DNA of 64,000 bases from Herpetosiphon aurantiacus DSM 785 (GCA_000018565.1 CP000875.1:697199-761198), one strand, 5' to 3'. Positions 9,337 through 18,843 are shown, numbered from the stretch's first letter. The notes: generated by a model not told the origin, from the letters alone. Made by a program: numbers and translations.

Positions 9337-11010
9337 ATGCTGCGGCGTACTTTTTGGGTGATCATTGTTGGCATTCTGCTGGTTTTATTAAATTTCAAAA
9401 TTAATGGTATCGAGCTTTTGCCCAATTGGCTCGGCCTACTGCTGATATTTGGGGCGTTGCTGCGCTTGCAACAAGCGTATGTCTATTTCAAACGTGCTAC
9501 ATGGCTCAGTTTTTTCGCGCTTGGACAATCAATTCCTTGGTTCGAGAGTCCTACCACATTACCTGATGATCCATGGTATCAGTATGGCTTTGTTCTGAGC
9601 TACTTTTTTTATGGTATCTATCTATGGATGATCGGTGAAATATGTTATGCGCTGGTTCGCTATCAACGTTTGGCCGAGCCTGAGCGGAGCAATCGCCCGC
9701 TGGTGCTAAGCTATTTGGCGCTGATGAGCCACCTGATTTTTCTGCTCTTGCTGTGGATCTGGCCTGCGTTAGGCGTGAGTCTGCTGACCATGGTGGCATT
9801 GGGAATTGGATTTATCGCCTATGCTGTAGTGTTTTTTCAATGGCAACGCTATACGAAACGACTCAATAGCATTGATTTTGGCATTCAGCATACCCCGCGC
9901 TTCGCTGCTTGGCTCAAAGTCACAATCGTCATCTTGTTAATTGTGCCATTGCTGGGATTAAGTAGTACCTGGATCAATCCGACCAATCCTTTAGTAGCGA
10001 ATGAACCAACCGCAACCGCGATCTATCGTCAAAAATTCTCTAGATCATATGTTCTGCCTAAAAATCCTATTGCCTATAGCCCCGATGGTTCAATGCTGGC
10101 TTTAATTGATAAAGAAATCGTTGAACTGCCTGAGGAATTACAAAATAATTATGACTTTACTATAACTAAATTATATCTACTTGATACAGCAGATTATTCA
10201 AAACAACGAGTGATTACGCTGGGTGATAATGTTTTTGTAACAAATATGACTTGGAATCATACGGGAAGCCAGATTTTTGTTAGCCTAGGACGAGATAGTA
10301 GTACTATCAATTATATTATTGATCCAATCAAGGCGGATATTAAGTTTAGCAAAGAAGGGAAATATATTGGATTTTTGAATTCTGCTCGTTGGAGTGCTGA
10401 TGATCGGATCATAACTCTATTAGCTAATTCAGTTTGGGAGTTTAATGCGATTACTGGGGAAATGCAGATAATTTCACGACCTATTTATAATCCAAGTCTT
10501 AAAGCCGACTTAAGCCCTGACTCACAGTATATAGTTTATCGTGATGAACTACAGGATAGCCTTGATATTTATCGCTCACCAGATTGGATTGCATATACAA
10601 ATCTTCAGAAAAATATTGAATATGTCTATAATCTGAGTTGGAGTAACGACCAAAAACTAATTGCAGTAGCCAAAAGTAATGATGAGATCCAAGTGTGGGA
10701 TGCTGCTTCTGGCCAATCAATCCATAGTTTATTAATCACCTATCAAGATGATCGTTGGTGGAATGCTAAAACCTATGCAACATTTGCTCAAAGTGTTACA
10801 TTTAGCCTAGATAGCACCCTTATTGCAGGGGGTAGTCATGATGGTAACATGATGCTTTGGCAAGTGGATGATGGGCGACGTTTGCTCAGATTTGATCAGC
10901 AGCAATCAGGTATCATCGCCATCGCAATCAAACCGCATAACCAGCACATGGCTTCGATTGATGAAGATGGAAACTTATTAATTTGGGACATCATGAAAGT
11001 AGTACAATGA
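9337..11010 (+). CDS. Polytopic membrane protein with C-terminal WD40-like repeats
   Basis: A 557-aa protein of unknown function. Residues 1-215 hold about six hydrophobic helices (first RRTFWVIIVGILLVLLNF). Residues about 235-555 form a WD40-type beta-propeller with recognisable blade ends (IQVWDAASGQ, MMLWQVDDGR, LLIWDIMK) and several AYSPDGS / DLSPDSQY starts. GAGAGGA precedes the ATG. The propeller half (about 10.03-10.75 kb) is visibly richer in A+T than its surroundings, and the first blades are degenerate. Its stop overlaps the next gene's ATG (ATGA). I infer a membrane-tethered scaffold or sensor, with no assigned partner. Confidence 0.8.
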   Translation: MLRRTFWVIIVGILLVLLNFKINGIELLPNWLGLLLIFGALLRLQQAYVYFKRATWLSFFALGQSIPWFESPTTLPDDPWYQYGFVLSYFFYGIYLWMIGEICYALVRYQRLAEPERSNRPLVLSYLALMSHLIFLLLLWIWPALGVSLLTMVALGIGFIAYAVVFFQWQRYTKRLNSIDFGIQHTPRFAAWLKVTIVILLIVPLLGLSSTWINPTNPLVANEPTATAIYRQKFSRSYVLPKNPIAYSPDGSMLALIDKEIVELPEELQNNYDFTITKLYLLDTADYSKQRVITLGDNVFVTNMTWNHTGSQIFVSLGRDSSTINYIIDPIKADIKFSKEGKYIGFLNSARWSADDRIITLLANSVWEFNAITGEMQIISRPIYNPSLKADLSPDSQYIVYRDELQDSLDIYRSPDWIAYTNLQKNIEYVYNLSWSNDQKLIAVAKSNDEIQVWDAASGQSIHSLLITYQDDRWWNAKTYATFAQSVTFSLDSTLIAGGSHDGNMMLWQVDDGRRLLRFDQQQSGIIAIAIKPHNQHMASIDEDGNLLIWDIMKVVQ

Positions 11011-12278
11011 GCGATTTCGAATGGCCGCCAGAGCTTGACACCACGATTGATGGTTTGGCCCAAGGCGGCGATGGAGTTGGCCGCTATGCTGGCCGACCGG
11101 TGTTTGTGGCGGCGGCTTTGCCTGGCGAACAGGTGAGGGTGCGCCTCACCGAGCGCCGTAATGGCTGGGCACGCGGGGTTTTACTGGAGCCACCAAGCAA
11201 TCCGGCAGCTGAACGGGTTACTCCGGCGTGTCCGGTTTATCAACGCTGTGGTGGCTGCGATTGGCAATATCAGATGATTGAAAGCCAGCGCCAAGCCAAA
11301 CAAACGATTTTGGCTGAGCAATTGCGCTTTGTGGCCCAAACCGATCACGCCGAAGTTGCGGCCACGGCGGCAGGCGAACCATGGCATTATCGTTCGGTTG
11401 CGCGGGTGCATGTCGATGGTCAACGAGTGGGGTTTTATGCCGCTGGTGGTCGCCAGATTGTCGAATTTGATCAGTGCTTGATCATTGATCCGCGCTTGAA
11501 TGCGACGATTGAACGATTAAAACCACTGTTGCCTTTGATAGGCTTGCGCGAAATTAGCCTGCGCCTGAGCACCACCGATGGCACAATCCACGGTCATTTG
11601 ATTGGGCAAGGCCAAAGTGCTTGGCGTAGTTGGGCACGGCGTTGGATGTCAGCAGATGCCACGATTGCTGGAGTTTCTTCGGCGACCCGCGAGGGCTGGA
11701 TGGCCTTGGCGGGAGCCGAATACTTGTATGAGCAATTGGGCGATGTACGTTTGCGAATTGCCCCAACCAGCTTTTTTCAAGCTAATGTTGAGCGAGCGCG
11801 GGCAGTGTTGCAGCAAATCGAGTGCTTCTTGCCGTTGAATAACACCACCCGTTTACTTGATGGCTTTTGTGGCGTTGGTACGTTTTTGTTGCCTTTGGCA
11901 CATAACATTGGCCATGGCTGGGGCATTGAGGAACATCCGGCGGCAATTCGCGATGCTCAGGCGAGTGCTAAAGCCAATCAACTTAGTAATGTGACCCTGA
12001 AAACCGGCAAGGTTGAGGCGATTTTGCCGCAGCTCAAGCAACAATTTGATTTAGCGATTGTTGATCCGCCACGGCGTGGAGTCGAGCCAGCTGCCCTCAA
12101 TGCCCTGATTGCTGCCCAACCAACTATGATTGCCTATGTGTCCTGTCATCCTGGCACCTTGGCTCGCGATATTAAGCTTTTGCAGGCTGGCGGTTATACC
12201 ATTCAGCATGCTCAGCCCCACGATTTCTTTCCGCAAACCAGCCATGTTGAGAGTTTGGTTTTGCTCAGTAAGGCTTGA
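11007..12278 (+). CDS. TrmA/RlmD-type 23S rRNA (uracil-5-)-methyltransferase
   Basis: SAM-dependent RNA m5U methyltransferase family, 423 aa. An N-terminal TRAM domain (about residues 10-65, GLAQGGDGVGRYAGRPVFV) precedes an iron-sulfur cluster set C75-x5-C81-x2-C84 plus C157. The Rossmann domain carries DGFCGVGTFLLPLA and VDPPRRGVEP, and nucleophile Cys380 lies in YVSCHPGTLARD. The cluster cysteines favour RlmD/RumA-like or other Fe-S-containing members over TrmA, but the target uracil cannot be fixed from sequence. ATG 11007 overlaps the WD40 gene stop as ATGA; the longer frame adds only MGHHESST. Confidence 0.9.
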   Translation: MSDFEWPPELDTTIDGLAQGGDGVGRYAGRPVFVAAALPGEQVRVRLTERRNGWARGVLLEPPSNPAAERVTPACPVYQRCGGCDWQYQMIESQRQAKQTILAEQLRFVAQTDHAEVAATAAGEPWHYRSVARVHVDGQRVGFYAAGGRQIVEFDQCLIIDPRLNATIERLKPLLPLIGLREISLRLSTTDGTIHGHLIGQGQSAWRSWARRWMSADATIAGVSSATREGWMALAGAEYLYEQLGDVRLRIAPTSFFQANVERARAVLQQIECFLPLNNTTRLLDGFCGVGTFLLPLAHNIGHGWGIEEHPAAIRDAQASAKANQLSNVTLKTGKVEAILPQLKQQFDLAIVDPPRRGVEPAALNALIAAQPTMIAYVSCHPGTLARDIKLLQAGGYTIQHAQPHDFFPQTSHVESLVLLSKA

Positions 12279-12304
12279 TGAGCCTTCGCCCGATCCCTAC
12301 CAAA

Positions 12305-12347
12305 CGCCCCTCGCCCGCCGCAGTGGGAGAGGGGTTGGGGTGAGGGA
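12305..12347 (+). repeat. GC-rich imperfect palindrome, dispersed copy A
   Basis: A 43-bp G/C-rich hairpin unit (CCCCTCGCCC ... GGGAGAGGGG, then TTGGGGTGAGGGA). A copy at 35185-35228 in the opposite orientation differs by one substitution and one indel. A related, more symmetrical hairpin is at 39405-39462. All are just beyond gene ends, like REP elements. Confidence 0.8.
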
Positions 12348-12452
12348 GCCTAAAACCGACCCTTGTATGCTCCTAAACCCCAACTTGCACAATAGCCTGC
12401 TATCCGTAATAATGCAGCTTTCACCCTACTCCAGTTGATGGAAGGACACCCA

Positions 12453-13334
12453 ATGCCTTCGCCAGTGCCAGATGGACACGTTCGCGGTGCGTTGCTGCCA
12501 ATTGGTGGCGCAATGGATTTGCAGCGCAGACGGTTAATTTTATTACGCTTTTTTGAGCTTGCAGGCGGCTCCAACGCTCGTATTGTGGTTATTCCGACTG
12601 CTTCGGAATTGCCCGATGGGGGCCGCGAATACCTTGAGGTGTTTGGTAAATTAGGCGTTGCCAGCGTCGAATTATTGCCAGTTCGCGAACGGATCAATGC
12701 CAATGATCCAGCGGCAACCGAAATTATTGCCCAAGCGACTGGAATTTTTATGACAGGTGGCAATCAATTGAAGCTTACGGCGGTGCTTGGTGGCACGCCG
12801 GTTGCCACAGCTATTCGGCGAGCTAACGCGCGGGGGGTTCCGGTGGCGGGCACGAGTGCGGGCGCTTCGGCGATGAGTGCCCATATGATCGCCTATGGGG
12901 CCAAAGGGCTGGTGCCACGCTATGGCATGGTGCAATTTGGGCCAGGGCTTGGGCTAACCAATCGGGTTGTGCTTGATCAACACTTTGGCGCTCGCCATCG
13001 GCTGGGGCGTTTGATCGCGGCGGTCAGCTTTAATCCATATCTGATTGGGTTGGGTCTTGATGAAAATACCGCCGCCGAGATCGACGATGATCATCTGATG
13101 CAGGTGATTGGTGAAGGCTCGGTGACGGTGGTTGATGGCGCTGGCATTACATACAGCAATATTCATCAGCTCAAAGTTGGCCAAAAAGAGGCGATCGTCG
13201 GCGTGAAATTGCATGTGCTAACTCATGGCTGGTCGTATGATCTGATCAAACGTGAAGTAATTCCGCCAGTGGTGATGCCTGCGTTGCCAGTTGCCCCTAG
13301 CCTTGAACAGCCAGCCGCCGATCCAGAAATTTAA
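12453..13334 (+). CDS. cphB: Cyanophycinase
   Basis: Serine peptidase of family S51 that hydrolyses cyanophycin (multi-L-arginyl-poly-L-aspartate) to beta-Asp-Arg dipeptides, in the cytoplasm. It is 293 aa, close to the family length. Nucleophile Ser135 lies in the elbow VAGTSAGASAMS; the preceding IFMTGGNQLKL and the GLGLDENTAAEI segment are family features. ATG 12453 is preceded by GGAAGGA; upstream TTG/ATG codons at 12435 and 12438 are less well placed. The synthetase gene follows 126 bp later with its own promoter, giving a compact make-and-break storage module. The C-terminal about 25 residues are Pro/Ala-rich and probably disordered. Confidence 0.93.
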   Translation: MPSPVPDGHVRGALLPIGGAMDLQRRRLILLRFFELAGGSNARIVVIPTASELPDGGREYLEVFGKLGVASVELLPVRERINANDPAATEIIAQATGIFMTGGNQLKLTAVLGGTPVATAIRRANARGVPVAGTSAGASAMSAHMIAYGAKGLVPRYGMVQFGPGLGLTNRVVLDQHFGARHRLGRLIAAVSFNPYLIGLGLDENTAAEIDDDHLMQVIGEGSVTVVDGAGITYSNIHQLKVGQKEAIVGVKLHVLTHGWSYDLIKREVIPPVVMPALPVAPSLEQPAADPEI

Positions 13335-13343
13335 CCAGTCTCT

Positions 13344-13371
13344 TGCCGCGCTGGCTGCTCGTGGTACAATA
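13344..13371 (+). promoter_or_regulatory. Promoter for cphA
   Basis: TTGCCG (13344-13349), a 16-bp spacer, then TACAAT (13366-13371), in the gap between cphB and cphA. The transcript start would be about 80 bp before the cphA ATG. This allows synthesis to be controlled apart from degradation. Confidence 0.5.
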
Positions 13372-13460
13372 CGGCGCAACGTGGCTCAGCGCTGCGCCAC
13401 CCACTCGCATTTCCCCAAATTCTAGCCTACCCATTGCCACTATTCTGTGGAGGTTTCCCG

Positions 13461-16145
13461 ATGAAAATTCTCGACACGCGCGTCTATCGTGGGCCTAACT
13501 ATTGGTTGTATAAGCCAGCCATCAACATGACCGTTGATCTTGAAGAGCTTGAGGCTTATCCGACCCATTTGTTGGGTGATTTTGTTGATCGCTTGTTGGC
13601 GCTCGTGCCCAGCCTCGATGATCATCATTGTTCGTTGGGGCGACCAGGTGGCTTTGTGGAGCGGCTGCGCGATGGCACATGGCTGGGCCATGTGATGGAG
13701 CATTTGTCGCTTGAGTTGCAGTGTTTGGCCGGAACCTATGTGACCCAAGGCAAAACCCGTGGCACAGGCCAAGATGGCCAGTATTTTGTGATTTTTCAGT
13801 ATGGCCAAGAGGATGTCGGGATCGAGGCGGCTAATCTGGCGTTGCGTTTGATTCAGTTTTTGCTGCCTGAACACTTGCCCTCAGCTATGCCCGCTGCCGA
13901 ACGAGCCACCTTTGATCTGGTGCGCGAGAAAGAAGATTTGGCGCGGATGGCGGTGCGTTTGGCCTTTGGCCCCTCAACTGCCTCCTTGGTCAAGGCTGCC
14001 GAGGAGCGTGGGATTCCATGGTTGCGCTTGAATGAGCATTCATTGGTGCAATTTGGCCATGGCAAATATCAAAAACGCATTCAGGCTACGATTACCTCGC
14101 AAACCAGCCATATCGGGGTCGAAGTGGCCCAAGATAAGCAATTGACCAATAAATTGCTAGAAGATGCTGGATTGCCTGTGCCTCGTCAGCGGGTGGTGCG
14201 CTCGGCTGAGGGTGCGGTGCAAGCTGCGCGACGGTTGCGCTACCCTTTGGTCGTCAAGCCCTTGGATGCCTCGCATGGCCGTGGCATCTCGATTGGCCTG
14301 ACTACTGAAGAAGAAGTTCAAGTTGCCTTCGCCCAAGCCCAAGAATATCGCTCATATGTGATTGTTGAAGAACTTGTGCCAGGCAGTGATCATCGGGTTT
14401 TGGTGATTAATGGCGAGGTCGTGGCAGTTTCCGAGCGCGTGCCTGGCCATGTGGTTGGCGATGGGCAACATACAGTGGCTGAATTGGTCGAAATCGTCAA
14501 TAGCGATCCACGGCGTGGGGTTGGTCACGAAAATGTATTGACTAAACTGGAGATCGATCATCAAGCTGAGCGCTGCATGGAAAAAGCTGGAGTCAGCTTA
14601 GAAACCGTGCTCGAAGCAGGCCAAGTGCTGTATTTGCGCTCAACCGGCAACCTCTCGACTGGTGGCACAGCGATCGATCGCACCGATATGATTCACTATG
14701 AAAATGCCCAAATTGCGATTCGCGCCGCCAAAATTGTGGGCTTGGATGTGGCGGGGATCGATTTTATTATTCCTGATATTAGCCGTCCGGTCAGCGAGGT
14801 TGGTGGCGGGATTGTTGAAGTTAATGCAGCGCCTGGCTTTCGCATGCACGTTGCGCCATCCGAGGGCACGCCGCGCGATGCAGCAGGCCCAGTGATCGAT
14901 ATGCTGTTTCCGGCAGGCACGCCAAGCCGCATTCCGCTGGCAGCATTAACTGGCACCAACGGCAAAACCACCACCGCTCGCATGACCGCGCATATTCTCA
15001 AGATGGCGGGCTATCACGTTGGCATGACCAGCACCGATGGGATTTATATCGACGGCGAGCGGGTGTTGCGCGGCGATATGACTGGCCCCAAATCGGCCCG
15101 CATGGTGTTGCGCGACCCGACAGTTGATGCCGCTGTGTTGGAAACCGCGCGTGGTGGCATTTTGCGCGAAGGTTTGGGCTACGATGAAGTTGATGTTGGC
15201 GCGATTCTCAATATCAGTGCCGATCACCTTGGCCTACGGGGCATCGATACGCTCGAAGAGATGGCCAAAGTTAAATCGCTGATCATCGAAGTGATTAAGC
15301 GTGATGGCTGGGCCGTGTTGAATGCCGATGATCCTCTGGTGGCAAAATTGGTAGCGCGAACGCGGGCCAAGCCCTTCTACTTCAGCTTTGATCCGGCTAA
15401 TCCCTTGGTGCGTGAGCAAGTTCAAGTTGGCGGGCGGGCGATTGTGGTCGAAAAAGGGGTTAACGGCGATATGGTGACGCTCTACGATAAAGGCCGCCAT
15501 ATTCCGCTGTTGTGGACGCATCTAATTCCGGCAACCTTGGAAGGTCGGGCCAAATTCAATGTTGCCAATGCTCTGGCGGCGGCAGCGCTGGCCTATAGTT
15601 TAGGCATTAGCATCGAAAATATTCGCCAAGGCTTGCGCACCTTTACCACCTCGTTCTATCAAACGCCTGGACGCTTGAATGTCTTTGATGAACATCCTTT
15701 CCGCGTAATTTTGGATTATGGGCATAATCCGGCAGCTGTCAGCAACTTGATCGATGTGGTGCGTCAATTGCCACGCGAGGGCAAAGCGATCTGTGTGATT
15801 TCGGTGCCTGGCGATCGGCGTGAGGTTGATGCGCGTGAGATTGGGCGCTTGCTGGGGGCAGGGGTTTTCGATCAGATCATCATCAAAGAAGACACCAGTT
15901 TGCGAGGCCGCAAAGAGGGCGAAATGCCTGGCTATATTCGCGAAGGTTTAGCTGAGGCGGGTTTTGCTGAGAGCAATATTCATTATACTCGTCACGAGCG
16001 CGAGGCGATTGCCATGGCCTTAGATGGCGCACAGCGTGGCGATTTGGTGATGGTATTTGCCGATGAGCCAACCGAGGCTTGGAAACAGATTATTTATTGG
16101 GGCAAGCCGCGCGATGCTCAAAGCAAAGTTGGTGGCGTGATTTAG
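13461..16145 (+). CDS. cphA: Cyanophycin synthetase
   Basis: ATP-dependent polymerase that adds Asp to the backbone and Arg to its side chains to build cyanophycin. It is 894 aa, the full family length. Order: N-terminal domain from MKILDTRVYRGPNYW; an ATP-grasp domain (about residues 220-480; YPLVVKPLDASHGRGIS, IVEVNAAPGFRMH); and a Mur-ligase-like domain with P-loop GTNGKTTT starting near residue 498, then DVGAILNISADHLG and a C-terminal ligase domain (FRVILDYGHNPAA). ATG 13461 has GGAGG 7 bp upstream; the longer frame to 13434 is a track artefact of the same reading frame. Paired with cphB. It serves nitrogen storage in a presumably non-photosynthetic host. Confidence 0.96.
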   Translation: MKILDTRVYRGPNYWLYKPAINMTVDLEELEAYPTHLLGDFVDRLLALVPSLDDHHCSLGRPGGFVERLRDGTWLGHVMEHLSLELQCLAGTYVTQGKTRGTGQDGQYFVIFQYGQEDVGIEAANLALRLIQFLLPEHLPSAMPAAERATFDLVREKEDLARMAVRLAFGPSTASLVKAAEERGIPWLRLNEHSLVQFGHGKYQKRIQATITSQTSHIGVEVAQDKQLTNKLLEDAGLPVPRQRVVRSAEGAVQAARRLRYPLVVKPLDASHGRGISIGLTTEEEVQVAFAQAQEYRSYVIVEELVPGSDHRVLVINGEVVAVSERVPGHVVGDGQHTVAELVEIVNSDPRRGVGHENVLTKLEIDHQAERCMEKAGVSLETVLEAGQVLYLRSTGNLSTGGTAIDRTDMIHYENAQIAIRAAKIVGLDVAGIDFIIPDISRPVSEVGGGIVEVNAAPGFRMHVAPSEGTPRDAAGPVIDMLFPAGTPSRIPLAALTGTNGKTTTARMTAHILKMAGYHVGMTSTDGIYIDGERVLRGDMTGPKSARMVLRDPTVDAAVLETARGGILREGLGYDEVDVGAILNISADHLGLRGIDTLEEMAKVKSLIIEVIKRDGWAVLNADDPLVAKLVARTRAKPFYFSFDPANPLVREQVQVGGRAIVVEKGVNGDMVTLYDKGRHIPLLWTHLIPATLEGRAKFNVANALAAAALAYSLGISIENIRQGLRTFTTSFYQTPGRLNVFDEHPFRVILDYGHNPAAVSNLIDVVRQLPREGKAICVISVPGDRREVDAREIGRLLGAGVFDQIIIKEDTSLRGRKEGEMPGYIREGLAEAGFAESNIHYTRHEREAIAMALDGAQRGDLVMVFADEPTEAWKQIIYWGKPRDAQSKVGGVI

Positions 16146-16171
16146 CACCTCGCCGCGTTTGATCCACGTAG

Positions 16172-16316
16172 GACACGAAGCGCACGAAGAATGAAACCGC
16201 GAAGATCGCGAAGATCGCGAAGGTTGATTGAGTGGTTCACTGAGATGGGTTCGTCGTTCAAATATTACAACACTCAACCATTCGTGTTCTTCGTGTTCTT
16301 CGCGGTTAAATTTCAT
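16172..16316. repeat. Imperfect inverted repeat built from short GAAGAACAC/GAAGATCGC words
   Basis: Two arms (about 16190-16236 and 16271-16316) are imperfect reverse complements of each other: ATGAAA-CCGCGAAGATCGCGAAG against ATGAAATTTAACCGCGAAG on the other strand, both running on into a GGTTGA-type word. The left arm holds a 3x tandem of CGCGAAGAT. The word ACACGAAGCGCA recurs at 36043-36055. Noncoding spacer between cphA and the NFACT gene. Confidence 0.7.
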
Positions 16317-16370
16317 CCCTTATCTCTTGCTATGCGCCGCTGCGTTAAATTGCGATCGCGATTTTGCCTT

Positions 16371-16404
16371 TTGATGTTTGACTTCTGCCTTGTTCCTATG
16401 TTCT
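16371..16404. repeat. Dispersed intergenic repeat word, copy 1
   Basis: A 21-bp stretch (16371-16391, TTGATGTTTGACTTCTGCCT plus one T) is repeated exactly in inverse orientation at 27644-27664. The adjoining CCTATGTTCT is found again at 27798-27807. It overlaps the last codons of the NFACT gene. Confidence 0.75.
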
Positions 16405-18132
16405 CTTCGGTTCTTTTTGGGGTGCGACGCGTAGGGTTTGCTCAGCGGTATAGCGCACTAAACCAGGTGGGCCGCCTTTGATTTTGCGCACATGTTTGCG
16501 TAAGGCAATATCGACTTCAACTGCGCCATCGTTGCGAGCCGATGAATAGTAGGCCGCCAGTTGCGCCGCTTGCTCAAGGGTACGCGGCGGCACATTCGCC
16601 GATTGCATACGAATAATCACATGGCCGCCAGTTCGTTCACGGGCATGCAACCAATAATCCTCGGGCTGACCAAGTTTGAAGGTTACTTCATCGTTTTGGT
16701 CAGCGGTACGACCAACGAAAATTGTCCAGCCATCGGGCGAAATTACCCGCAACGGGCCACGCCCAACGCTAGAATTGGGCTTGCTTTTGGCTTTGCCAAT
16801 CGTTTGGCGCAGCCAGCCACCAGCAATCAACTCACGCTCAAATTGCTCAATTTCAGCAAAACTCTCGGCCAAACTCAACAGATCGTTGGTTTGTTGCAAA
16901 TATTCGGCTTGAGCCTCGGTTTGCTCCAAGAGTTGTGGCACATCCTCTAATGCACCTTTGGCTTTGTCGTACTCGCGAAATTTTGCTTGAGCATTCTCGA
17001 CCGCCGATAATGTTGGATCAAGCGTGATCACGCCTTGGTCAAGCAGCAATTCGCTTTGTCCAGGTTTGATCGCATAAATATAGCCAAAAATCATCTCACC
17101 TTCCCAGCGCAAACGCTCAAGTTGCTCAACCCGCGCCAACTGAGTGCGTAATTGATCAGCTTTGGTTTTGATGCGGCGCTGAGCTTCAGCCACCCGTTCG
17201 AGCAAGGCTTCACGCCGTTGAGCGTGCGCTGTCACCTGATCAAGCTCAGCAAAGGCGGTTGCCAAGGCCTCGTTCATGCTGGGGAAGGTTTCAGTATGCG
17301 CTTGGTGCTGCAAATTAAAGGCAGCAATCCCAATTGGCGTGCCATCAGCATTGCGGGCAAGGGTTGGCTCGCTCCTGCTAAGGCTGGTAAGTTGGCGCAA
17401 AAGCTGGGCAATCTGTGCAAAATCTAGTTCTGGCGTAATTTCGACGCTGGTTGCGCCGACTGCCCGCCAAGCAATTTCACGGCCAGTTTGCGGCGAGATG
17501 CCACTATATTCGGTCACCAAGGCTTTGGCCAAATCGCCACCTAAGGCCGCAATTTGTTCAGCGGTTGCTTGGAGCGGGTCAGATTTGCCTTGGCTGGGCG
17601 GCGCTTCGTACATGCCACGTGGCATGATTGGGCGTTGCGAACGTTGCGGGTTATAGTGACGAATACTTTCCAAGACCAAGCCATTATCATCGACCAAAAT
17701 AATATTTGATGAATGACCGATAATTTCTAGTACCAACTCACTATAACGCGGCGTAAGCATCACCTCATCGTCGTCATCATCGTCAGGCTCAAGTTCCTTG
17801 CGAGGAATCGGCATCTTGGCTATACTGAGCGAAATAACCCGTTCCAATGGCGCAGATTCGATTTTGGTAATCCGTCCACCACGAACATATTTACGCAATA
17901 ATAGCAACAAAGGCGAATCGGCATTCGGATCACGAGTTAGCTTGGTTGGGGTAGTATGCATGCGGGCAAATTTAGGATTGGCCGAAAGCAATAACTGATG
18001 GCGCTGGCCATCAGCATAGACTTCAAAACCTACACTATCAGGATTTGGCAAAACCACCTGTTGAATTTTGCCGCCAACCAAGATCTGTAATTCAGCGACA
18101 ATCGCTGCAACAACTAGCGCATCAATGTGCAT
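16396..18132 (-). CDS. NFACT-family protein, RqcH/Rqc2 homologue
   Basis: Ribosome-associated quality-control factor family (bacterial RqcH, eukaryotic Rqc2/NEMF), which as a family binds stalled 50S-peptidyl-tRNA and promotes C-terminal alanine tailing. It is 578 aa: NFACT-N domain from MHIDALVVAAIVAEL with the SANPKFARMHTT segment, a coiled-coil middle (about residues 270-420), and the NFACT-R (DUF814) domain with GRTADQNDEVTF, DYWLHARERTGGHVIIR and HVRKIKGGPPGLVRY. GGAG lies upstream of ATG 18132, and gmk is divergent 78 bp away. The last codons (KEPKRT) fall in a dispersed repeat, so the C-terminus may be recently altered. Confidence 0.93.
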   Translation of the reverse strand: MHIDALVVAAIVAELQILVGGKIQQVVLPNPDSVGFEVYADGQRHQLLLSANPKFARMHTTPTKLTRDPNADSPLLLLLRKYVRGGRITKIESAPLERVISLSIAKMPIPRKELEPDDDDDDEVMLTPRYSELVLEIIGHSSNIILVDDNGLVLESIRHYNPQRSQRPIMPRGMYEAPPSQGKSDPLQATAEQIAALGGDLAKALVTEYSGISPQTGREIAWRAVGATSVEITPELDFAQIAQLLRQLTSLSRSEPTLARNADGTPIGIAAFNLQHQAHTETFPSMNEALATAFAELDQVTAHAQRREALLERVAEAQRRIKTKADQLRTQLARVEQLERLRWEGEMIFGYIYAIKPGQSELLLDQGVITLDPTLSAVENAQAKFREYDKAKGALEDVPQLLEQTEAQAEYLQQTNDLLSLAESFAEIEQFERELIAGGWLRQTIGKAKSKPNSSVGRGPLRVISPDGWTIFVGRTADQNDEVTFKLGQPEDYWLHARERTGGHVIIRMQSANVPPRTLEQAAQLAAYYSSARNDGAVEVDIALRKHVRKIKGGPPGLVRYTAEQTLRVAPQKEPKRT

Positions 18133-18210
18133 AGACGATTCTCCTTCAATGGCTCAATCGTACTCAAGCATTGGCAGAACGTCAATAATTCCCTTAGTTT
18201 AGGAGGCATT

Positions 18211-18843
18211 GTGTCACACCCAGAACTCAACCCGATTTTGCACAACCAAGCTCCTGTGCCATTACTGGTCATTATTTCAGGCCCATCAGGGGTTGGCAAA
18301 GATACGGTGTTGATGCGAATGCGCGAATTTGGCATGCCCTTTCATTTTGTGGTCACCACTACCAGCCGTGGCCAACGCCCAGGTGAATTAGAGGGCTTTG
18401 ATTATAATTTTGTTTCCAAAGCCGAGTTTGAGACCATGATCGCCCAAAACGACCTTTTGGAGCATGCGGTCGTTTATGGCGAATACAAGGGCATTCCCAA
18501 ATCGCAGGTACGCGATGCCTTGGCGAGCGGCAAAGATGTAATTTTGCGGATCGATGTGCAGGGCGCGGCCACCATGCGCAAATTAGTGCCCGATGCGGTG
18601 TTGATTTTCATCGTGCCACCTTCAAGCGCCGAATTGGCCAACCGCTTACGCCTACGCCGCACCGAATCAGCAGAGGGCTTAGAACGGCGCATGGCCTTGG
18701 CCGAAGAAGAAATGGGTCGCGTCGATGAATTTGATTATGTGGTGATGAACCCCGAATCGCGGCCTGACGAAGCCGCCAGCATGATTCAAGCGATCATTCG
18801 CGCCGAAAAATCACGCATCCGCCCCCGCCGCATTAAACTGTAG
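18211..18843 (+). CDS. gmk: Guanylate kinase
   Basis: Converts GMP + ATP to GDP + ADP in purine nucleotide synthesis. It is 210 aa. P-loop GPSGVGKDT begins at residue 24; TTTSRGQRPGELEGFDYNFV and the GMP-binding EHAVVYGEYKG and RIDVQGAATMRKLV motifs are intact. An Asp replaces the usual Gly/Ser after the P-loop Lys. The best start is GTG 18211, preceded by AGGAGG; the open frame to 18127 would overlap the divergent NFACT gene start and has no ribosome site. A strong terminator follows, so it is a single-gene unit. Confidence 0.94.
   Translation: MSHPELNPILHNQAPVPLLVIISGPSGVGKDTVLMRMREFGMPFHFVVTTTSRGQRPGELEGFDYNFVSKAEFETMIAQNDLLEHAVVYGEYKGIPKSQVRDALASGKDVILRIDVQGAATMRKLVPDAVLIFIVPPSSAELANRLRLRRTESAEGLERRMALAEEEMGRVDEFDYVVMNPESRPDEAASMIQAIIRAEKSRIRPRRIKL

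Noticed and set aside
12130-12438. 102-codon frame across the end of the RNA methyltransferase gene
   Set aside because: Shadow of the methyltransferase gene running into the GC-rich repeat; no start signal.
18127-18210. Longer start for guanylate kinase at 18127
   Set aside because: It overlaps the divergent NFACT gene start and has no ribosome site; GTG 18211 has AGGAGG and matches the family start.
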